A stretch of DNA of 64,000 bases from Syngnathus acus. Taxonomy: Eukaryota; Chordata; Actinopteri; Syngnathiformes; Syngnathidae. The stretch is taken from assembly GCF_901709675.1 (NCBI RefSeq), contig NC_051089.1, positions 8,181,476 through 8,245,475 on the forward strand. Reading direction: 5' to 3'. Numbering within the stretch: the stretch's first letter is position 1; every line of letters starts with the position of its first letter. The position numbers were made by a program, and so were the translations under genes. Under the pieces are notes generated by a model, which had not been told where the DNA came from, ran no database searches, and saw only the letters and a list, made by a program, of their open reading frames with translations. Positions 23,501 to 32,500 of this stretch are shown in pieces.

Positions 23501-26500
23501 CCGTTCACGAACGAGTCGTGAATTGCATTGCAGTGAACGAGTCAGTGAGTCAGTGATTTGCATTTCCAGTTCATCGCGAGAACGGATCAGTGAGGGAACG
23601 AATCCTGACTTTCCCGTTCGCGATCGGGTTAATGGGTGAACTGCCTTCCCGTGCATCAACGGATCAGTCAGTGAACGTGTTGCGTCTCCTGGCGTGAACT
23701 ATGTAAGCCAGAATGTCGATTTACGATTTGCCAAGGGAAGAAAGAACCACTCACTGAGACACCACTTCTTTTATGCACGTTTTCTCCAAGCTAACGGCTA
23801 ACTTTATTGCATGAAGGGATGCCCCGTTATGCAACAACGGGGAGATTATGCTTCTCTTTGGGTAATCTTGATTTTATAACACTTATAGTAGTTTTAAAAT
23901 AACGTGTATGCATATATACGCCTAAATATTGTTATCCAATATATCTACTGCAATTTCTCATTAGATTGCTGATTTGAAATTTACTTTTAATATTATTATT
24001 ATTATTATTATTATTACTTTTAAATAAACATTTATGTTAAAACTTGTCTGGTGTTTTATTCCTTGTTTTTATATTCGCCAATTAAAACATAAAAATCTGA
24101 CATTTGGTTAACTGCTTTATATGACAAGAGTTGGTGTCCCCCCAAATAACAAATGTCGGCATAACAAATGTTTTTTTCAACCTTTTATTCAAACACAAAC
24201 ACATTCGGTATAATAACACCATCAACTACAATCCAACAAATAGAAAATTAAAACATCAATGTTGGCATAACGTGTCTCGGCTGGCATAAGAGCAACGCTG
24301 TCTGTCACTCACTCGTGAATCTTCGCGTACGAACCTGAAAATGGCGGTGTACATAATAGAGTGTCCGAATGACGTCACAGATCAACCAGCCAATCAGGAG
24401 GTGGGGTTGAGGGCGGGTGTGGCACTTTTCACTTTCAGTTAAGCTTTGACCATGATTTTTCCCAATGAAGTGGCCTGTGATTCTAAAGATTCAGTTCACT
24501 TGAGAACTGGAATGCACATCACTAGTACAAAAGAGTGCAGACGCCCAAAAGCTGCCAGGTCAAAATAGCCAACTGGTTAGTGACACGGGCTTTCCCTCGG
24601 TAAGACCTTAGTTCGACCCCAGGTGTGAGCATATACCGAAATGGTATTTTAGAATTGGAACTTCGCTTTGTGCGCATATGCAAACAAATGCAAGTATTTA
24701 TGTGTAAATACATAAGATGGCCCAGCCCCCAAGTTGGCAGAGCAAACCAATGGATCACAACCACTACCTAGGGGGCCCCCTACACTATTGGATTTCACCC
24801 CGCCCTCTAGGTAGTGGGCGTGATCCATTGGTTTGCTCCGCCAACTTGGGGGCTGTGCCACCTTATGTATTTATACATAAATACTAACATTTGTTTGCAT
24901 ATACGAGGGAATCTTGGAAAACATGTTGGAATGTGGCCCCAAGGACTAGAGCTTGACACCTATGATCTTTGACCATGATATTTCCCTGATAAAGTGGCCT
25001 GTTATTAGGTACACTTGAAAATGGCGGTGTACCTAATGGAGTGTCCGTGTGATTCCCTCGTTAAGTGCACCTGCGTGAAATGTTTTAGCTCCTGCAGAAC
25101 GTGAAAGTGACCAAAACTTTTCACGCAGGTGCACTTAACGAGGGAATCACTCGGACACTCCATTAGGTACACCGCCATTTTAGACTAGAGCTTGACACCC
25201 GTGACCTTTGACCATGATATTTCCCTAATAAAGTGGCCTGTTATTAGGTACACTTGAAAATGGCGGTGTACCTAATGGAGTGTCCGTGTGATTCCCTCGT
25301 TAAGTGCACCTGCGTGAAAAGTTTTAGCTCCTGCAGAACGTGAAAGTGACCAAAACTTTTCACGCAGGTGCACTTAACGAGGGAATCACTCGGACACTCC
25401 ATTAGGTACACCGCCATTTTAGACTAGAGCTTGACACCTGTGACCTTTGACCATGATATTTCCCTAATAAAGTGGCCTGTTATTAGGTACACTTGAAAAT
25501 GGCGGTGTACCTAATGGAGTGTCCGTGTGATTCCCTCGTTAAGTGCACCTGCGTGAAAAGTTTTAGCTCCTGCAGAACGTGAAAGTGACCAAAACTTTTC
25601 ACGCAGGTGCACTTAACGAGGGAATCACTCGGACACTCCATTAGGTACACCGCCATTTTAGACTAGAGCTTGACACCTGTGACCTTTGACCATGATATTT
25701 CCCTAATAAAGTGGCCTGTTATTAGGTACACTTGAAAATGGCGGTGTACCTAATGGAGTGTCCGTGTGATTCCCTCGTTAAGTGCACCTGCGTGAAAAGT
25801 TTTAGCTCCTGCAGAACGTGAAAGTGACCAAAACTTTTCACGCAGGTGCACTTAACGAGGGAATCACTCGGACACTCCATTAGGTACACCGCCATTTTAG
25901 ACTAGAGCTTGACACCTGTGACCTTTGACCATGATATTTCCCTAATAAAGTGGCCTGTTATTAGGTACACTTGAAAATGGCGGTGTACCTAATGGAGTGT
26001 CGAAGTGACGTCACAGATCAAACAGCCAATCAGAAAGTGGGGGTGAGGCCGGGTGTGGCACTTTTCACTTTCATTTAAGCTTTGACCCTTGGGTACAAAA
26101 AAAAAGAATAAATAAATAAAGGGTTAATTGCACAATAAAAGCAGATAAAGGTCCATTCTCAGACCTGGGCTTGAACCAAGTTCTTACCAAGCTACAGCCC
26201 ATGTCACTAACCAGTCGGCTATTTCGACCTGGCAGCTCTGGGCCGTCTGCACTCTTTTGAACTTGTGATGTGCATTCCAGTTAAGACCTGAATATTTAGA
26301 ATCGGTTCACTCAAAAGATTTGTTCAAAAGAATTGTTCACCGAATCGCTCGCTACACTTTCTTATTTATTTATTTATTTATTTATTATTTTTATTTTTAC
26401 CGTGTAGTGTACCTATTGAAGTGTCCATGAGGTGTACCTAATCACAGGCCACTTCATTAGGGAAAAAGCTTAAGTGAAAGTGAAAAGTGCCACAACCTCC

Positions 26501-29500
26501 TGATTGGCTGTTCGATCTGTGACGTCATTCGGACACTCCATTAGGTAGACCGCCATTTTCAGGTGTACCTAATCACAGGCCACTTCATTCGGGAAAAATC
26601 ATGGTCAAAGCTTAACTGAAAGTGAAAAGTGCCACACCCGCCCTCACCCCCACCTCCTGATTGGCTGGTTGATCTGTGGCGTCATTCGGACACTCTATTA
26701 GGTACACCGCCATTTTCAGGTTTCATGTTTTAATTTTCTATTTGTTGGATTGTAGTTGATGGTGTTATTATACCGAATGTGTTTGTATTTGAATAAAAGG
26801 TTGAAAAAAACATTCGTTATGCCGACATTTGTTATTCCTATTATTCCAACTCCTATAACAACGTAAAACACATATTGTCATATAAAGCAGTTAACCAAAT
26901 GTCAGATTTTTATGTTTTAATTGGCGAATATAAAAACAAGGAATAAAACACCAGACAAGTTTTAACATAAATGTTTATTTAAAAGTAATAATAATAATAG
27001 TAATATTAAAAGTAAATTTCAAACCAGCAATCTAATGTGAAATTGCAGTAGATATATTGTATAACAATGTTTAGGCATATACATATATGCATACACGTTA
27101 TTTAAAAACTACTATAAGTGTTATAAAATCAAGATTACCCAAAGAGAAGCATAATCTCCCCGTTGTTGCATAACGGGGCATCCCTTCATGCAATAAAGTT
27201 AGCCGTTAGCTTGGAGAAAACGTGCATAAAAGAAGTGGTGTTTCAGTGAGTGGTTCTTTCTTTCCTTGGCAAATCGTAAATTGACATTCTGGCTTACATA
27301 GTTCACGCCAGGAGACGCAACACGTTCACTGACTGATCCGTTGATGCACGGGAAGGCAGTTCACCCATTAACTCGTTCTCGAACGGGAAAATCAGGATTC
27401 GTTCCCTCACTGATCCGTTCTCGCGATGAACTGGAAATGCAAATCACTGACTCGTTCACTCACAGATCCGTTCATTTGGAACGGGAAATGCAATTCACTA
27501 CTCGTTCGTGAACGGGAAGTTACGTCATTTTCTTCTTCGTTTTGTTTTACGGTGAGGTGGCACCAGCTTCAATGCGCATTACTGACACCTACTGGTTGAA
27601 GTCATATGAACTGAAGAAATTAGTTATTTTGAACGAATCGTTCACTCACGACCCAACACTATTTTGTACTTACCCAACGTGCGCGGAACGAAATACTGAA
27701 CGGATAAGAATGACTCGAAGTGAAAGCGGAATGATTGCCGAGCTCGGCACGTTTGGCGAGTGGCTTCGTCGCTGCGCTCGAACACCTCAGATTTAGGGTT
27801 CGACTCCCCACCCCTGCGAAATGTGCTACGCATGAATATACTTACTAATGCTTGTCAAACTACTATCCGCATTGCGTGCTTCTCTCAACAGGGAAAGAAA
27901 TAAGGCTGTACCTTCTAGCAAGTTTTTTTTTCTTTTTTGTTATTTACTTGTCTAGGCTGTTCTAAAACACCAGCTCGTATGCTTGATACATATTAGATGA
28001 GGTAAAAAAAATCCCGTCTCCTTGGGCTTTTTTCCCTTTCCGAAGAAGCTTTCCAAACATCTCTGTTTCTTGCTCATTTTTGCTTGCTTCGCGGGCTCGA
28101 CTGAGGTGACATGTCACGTGACCAAGACGAGCGTCTTGACCTGAACCGATGGATGTAATTGGGAGAGAATCGCCAATTTTTTAATATTTTTCAAAATGAA
28201 TTCTTACTCATTTTTGCTAGCTTTGACTGGGGAAACTTGTCACGTGACCGGGACGAGCGTCTTGACCTGAATTAATTGATCGTCGATAAAAAAAATATTT
28301 ATTTTTTTTCCTGTACGGCTTGGCGGCCCGGTACCAAGTGACCCACGGACCGGTACCGGTCCGCGGCCCGGTGGTTGGGGACCTTTAGTATAGTATATTT
28401 AAGGTTTTATACATTACCTTGAAAAGTCTTTCAGCAATTGGTGGAATATTGATCTCCCTCCAGAACTCTGTTCCACTACGTCTCTTATCGACATAATATT
28501 CCTTAATTGATGCTCCACCGGAGTGAAGGGGCTTCTTCCAGCTCAGGACCATTGAATGTCCATCGCAGTTCACCAAAGCAATCTTATAAGGAGCGGAAGG
28601 TGTGGCTAGATGGAAAATTTAAGAAGGAATTGAAAAGCAGTGATACAAGCAATAACACAGAATATGAAACTAATTTTAATTGCAAAATGAGGAAATACGA
28701 ACTGAGGGCAGCCTTGACTGTGAGTGGTGCAGACTCCTGGGACTCCTCACTGAGGCCTATCTCATTGATAGCCTGGACACGGAACACGTAGGTTTCTCCG
28801 GTGGTAAGACCGCTAACCACAAACCTGTAACGAGAGTGTCACATGGGTCTCACACTATTCAATAATCACTAGAGCCATTGAGTCTAATCAAAACTACAAA
28901 ATCTTTTTTTTTGTTTACTGCAAACGTACTTCGTGCTCTTGTGTGGTTTGTGGTTGGCTGAGGTCCAGTCTTTGGAACCCTTTACACACTGATCGATGTA
29001 ATAGCCAATCAGATTATTGGGTTCTTTTGGAGGAGCCCACTGAATGAGGACAGAGGTGTCAGTTTCCCGAGTTGCGATGACCTGACCCGGAGCTGAAGGG
29101 ACACCTGATGCCAAAGGAATGAAGCAACAGTATTAACGTTGTCATCACATCAATCATGATGGATACTGACGGAAAGACAGGAACACGATTGAAGACCTTT
29201 AATCTCTTGGGTTTCAATAGGCCGACTTGGTTCTGACGGCTCACTGCATCCATACATGTTTGCAGAAACGACTCTGAATCTGTACTGTTTACCCTCTGAC
29301 AAGTCAAAGACAGCGTAACGAGGGGAGCGAATTGGGACCTGAGTGTTGACACGTTGCCACGCCTCACTGTCTGCCAAAGTCTGCAGCAAAAGAGACAACC
29401 ATTGTTACTCCATGTACTATTGGATAATTGTTTTCTGTCACTGAAATGCAAAAATCATTTACAATCTTTATGAGTGTGTATCTGACATTAGATAACCAAA

Positions 29501-32500
29501 GTAGCAGTGATCAATAGGCTGACTGTCAGTAGAGATAAATATCTGGCTCACCTTTTCGATGTAGTACCACATGGGAGCCTTGTTGGATTTTGCCGGAGCT
29601 TTCCAGCTCAGAACAATGTAAGTCCTGTCAGTTTCCGATGCATGAACACCCGATGGAGCACCTGGAGGTTCTCCTTCAGCTTTACACAAAGTATGTAAGG
29701 GAGCAAAAATTCACTGCCAATAGCATTGTACAAGGAGAAATGTATACAAGAAATTCAAAGTCAAAAAACACACCTTCAACTTCATCATGGTAAGAAACAA
29801 CATCCAGATTTCCTCCAAGTTTTTTAGCTACGAAAAGAGCAAAAATCATGATTATTATTTCAATATTTCAGTATGATTACATTCATCTATAGTTGGAAAG
29901 ACAAATATCAGTTTGTTGTCATGTTTCGAAGATTGCACTTCACATTTATGGCAAAGTCATTGAAAAATCAAAACAAGCCAACTTTAGCTGCTAAAGAAAA
30001 TATTTAGTGTACAGTATACTGTTTTTTGTTTTGTTTTAATCAACCCGAGTTTGAAACCTTAACCCTTAGTATTCCAGTGCCACTCACTGTGCAGCCTCCC
30101 AAACTCAGTCGGGTCTAGCGCAGCGATGGGTGCAGACATGCGCGAAGGTTTGCTGACTCCTTTGGCGTTGACGGTTCGGACTCTGAAGCAGTACGAGTGT
30201 CCTTCAAACAGGCCAGCCACTGGATATTTACAGATCTTTATGGGCTGATCGTTGCATTGAGTCCAGTTTTCGGTTCCAACCTCGCTTCTGAAAAGTTGAG
30301 TGAAAAGAAACTGAACAAGGATACAGAGAGGTTATTGATATTTATAATTTAGCTTTAAGTTGTTGTTTTTCCCTGTAGTATCATTACTATGAGAAGGTCA
30401 ACATTTGGGGAATAGCTTTTGTTGACTCAATGGCAACTCTTACTTGTCAACAAAGTATCCCAGAATTGGACCCTCTGTCGTCGTATTGGGAGGCATCCAT
30501 GACACAATGACATAATCTCTGTTGGCATCGTGGATCTTGATGTCCATTGGAGCACCGGGTGCACCAGCGACTGGGGTAGGACCATCTACACAAGTGACAA
30601 GTTGACATTGATTGAGTCATTATTTGTATAGATGCAGAACACCGGGCAAATGGAATTGAAATTTCAATTTATTTGACAAAATTTCATTATAATTTTGGTT
30701 TCATTCATGCTAAAGGTGTTGGATGTATATAATATTTAGTTCACCATTCCTCACCTGCAACAGAGACAAATGCACTATGTTGCGCAATGCCTCCTTTTGT
30801 AACCATGCGCAGTGTGTATAAGCCTTCATCTTCTTTGTAGAGGTCAGGAATAGTCAAGGTGCTGACTCCTCTGCCCGTTTCAATTTTGACCCATTTCGAA
30901 TCAAACAAACGAGTGTCTGGAATTGAGACACACAGAAAGAAATGCAATCGTGCAGAGCAGCAAATAAAAAGAAAAGACAAACAAAAAGAAAATTAAACGA
31001 GACCAATTTGTAATCAATTACCATCTCTGTACCACTGTGCATCAGGTTGCAGGTTGGCCAGGTTGGGCTCAAGGTTCATGGCGGCGGTCAGAGTGGCCGA
31101 ATCTCCTTCAGAAGCAAACACTGGGCCGAACTTTTCCGTAAAGGTAATGTGGATTTTAGTGAAATGGATTTGTGGAATCATTGAAACTATGAAAAGCAGG
31201 GTGAAAAAAATGTCAAATGACAAAAAGGGTAGGAAATCCATTGCAAATGACATGAGCATTCAATTATTATAATTATAAAACAGGGTTTCATTAACTTTTC
31301 ATCACCCAAATTTGAAATGACCCATACAAAAAACATCATCCGCTGCCATAACTTCCTGACACATACCGTTGTAAGGAATCCATCCATATGGACAAAAATC
31401 TTCTTTCTTGTACCCTACAAGAGTAAAAATCAAAGTTGTTTCCCCTATTTAAGTAATGGTGAACCAGCAATACTATGTAATGAATGGGGGGGAAAAAGGC
31501 AGTTAATGAAATAGATGGAGAAAAGCTAGAATAGCACAAAAGGTAACATCTCGAAGATTTTTCATGTGAATAAATTTACTTGCACATTTTGTGGACTCAA
31601 ATAAATGTAATAAGAGACAGGAAATCCAATACCTTCATTAGCAATGCATTTAAATATGGTATAAAATGTCTAATATAATATGGTAATAAAATGTGGGAGG
31701 ACGTACTCTTCACAATAGCGGAAGCCTGACTTGTGGCTTGTCCATGAATGTTACCAGCCACAACTGTGTACTGGGCTGTATCGTCAGTTGAACATCTGGG
31801 GGGGAAAAAATACACTTGTATAAAATTGAATTTGGAATTTGACCTTGACAATTGATATTCATCTCTTAATGCCTTAACAGCTCACTCCTATTGCACACTG
31901 TCATCAAAATTCCTCGGCATTCTTGACAAGATTACTGATGTCCCTGGCAAGGGCTGGACAAAAAGCAATTCTGGATAAGAATGTGCATGATTAACATGCG
32001 CTAAAACTCTGCTGTGACACTTGCCTTGGCAGACTGGAGGATTTAGAGACTTGAAGTAACACTTTCATGTTGAGGCTCTGCATGAACGTTTATAATGACA
32101 TGTATCATGGCCATTCTTTGACATTTTAGTGTCAACCCCCCCCCCCCCCCAAAATAACCCCAACCCTATTTGTACTTATAGGAGGCTCTCAAACTGTGTG
32201 TTTGTGAAAAGAGAAGGATATGGAGGTGATTGGATCCAAGGAGAGTGAGATGACTCAAGCAATCCTTGAGTGTCATGTAACACTGAGGTCAGCACTTGAA
32301 CAGCTGAGCTTCCCAAGAGGGAAGGGGACTGCAAATATGCAATCCTCCCTCGAGAAAACTATGTGCCATGATGCTCCCGGCCTGGCCCAGAGGCTTTTAG
32401 GACTTGGGCAGAAAACTCTTGTCAAAGCAAGTGTTCACATGATCGTCCTTATATACCTTGGAATCTCCAGAGAGTGGACTCCTCCTTTTGATTCAACGAG

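Larger units (their letters stand above)
23309..27659. mobile_element. Giant foldback element with ~1.2 kb terminal inverted repeats
   Basis: Starts GTGTTGGCTCGTGAGTGAAC and ends with the reverse complement of GTGTTGGGTCGTGAGTGAAC; TA flanks both ends (23307-23308, 27660-27661). The left arm (23309 to about 24520) and right arm (about 26270-27659) match in inverted orientation over more than 1 kb with scattered substitutions and small indels. Shared blocks include those around CAACGGGGAGATTATGCTTC and TTCATCGCGAGAACGGATCA. The arms are rich in GAACG/CGTTC repeats. No transposase-like frame is visible, so it is non-autonomous. The core holds a separate palindrome and a tandem hairpin array. 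Confidence 0.75.
22853..28385. mobile_element. 5.5 kb hAT-like insertion in myom2 intron 16, carrying nested elements
   Basis: Near-terminal inverted repeats GGTCCCCAACC (22859-22869) and GGTTGGGGACC (28373-28383), each followed inward by GGACCGG-rich sequence (accggt/ccggt). The 8-bp TAGTATAG occurs just outside both ends (22845-22852 and 28386-28393), the target duplication length of the hAT superfamily. No transposase frame remains. The interior left part is AT-rich with CCCTAA/CCCTAGCCC short repeats (about 23085-23145). The interior right part has a duplicated block (around 28070-28150 and 28205-28275, both with GACGAGCGTCTTGACCTGAA). The bulk is a second element, 23309-27659. Confidence 0.7.
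21707..30585 (-). other. myom2: myom2 exons 9-19: five FnIII domains
   Basis: Each FnIII domain is encoded by a pair of exons, the usual myomesin layout. FnIII-1 is exons 9-10 (APGAPMDIKIHDANRDY onward), followed by linker exon 11. FnIII-2 is exons 12-13, FnIII-3 exons 14-15, FnIII-4 exons 16-17 and FnIII-5 exons 18-19. The 5.7 kb intron between exons 16 and 17 carries the large nested transposon and accounts for much of the gene's intron length; other introns here are 80-500 bp. Exon 15 ends at a weak donor (A|gttcgt), the only GT donor nearby that keeps frame with exon 16. Confidence 0.93.

Noticed and set aside
24944-26001. CRISPR-like repeat array
   Set aside because: Units are directly adjacent 239-bp palindromic repeats with no unique spacers, in a vertebrate genome.
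27742-27833. tRNA gene candidate (GGTTCGACTCC B box)
   Set aside because: No matching A box at proper spacing and no cloverleaf; looks like a SINE remnant inside the transposon.
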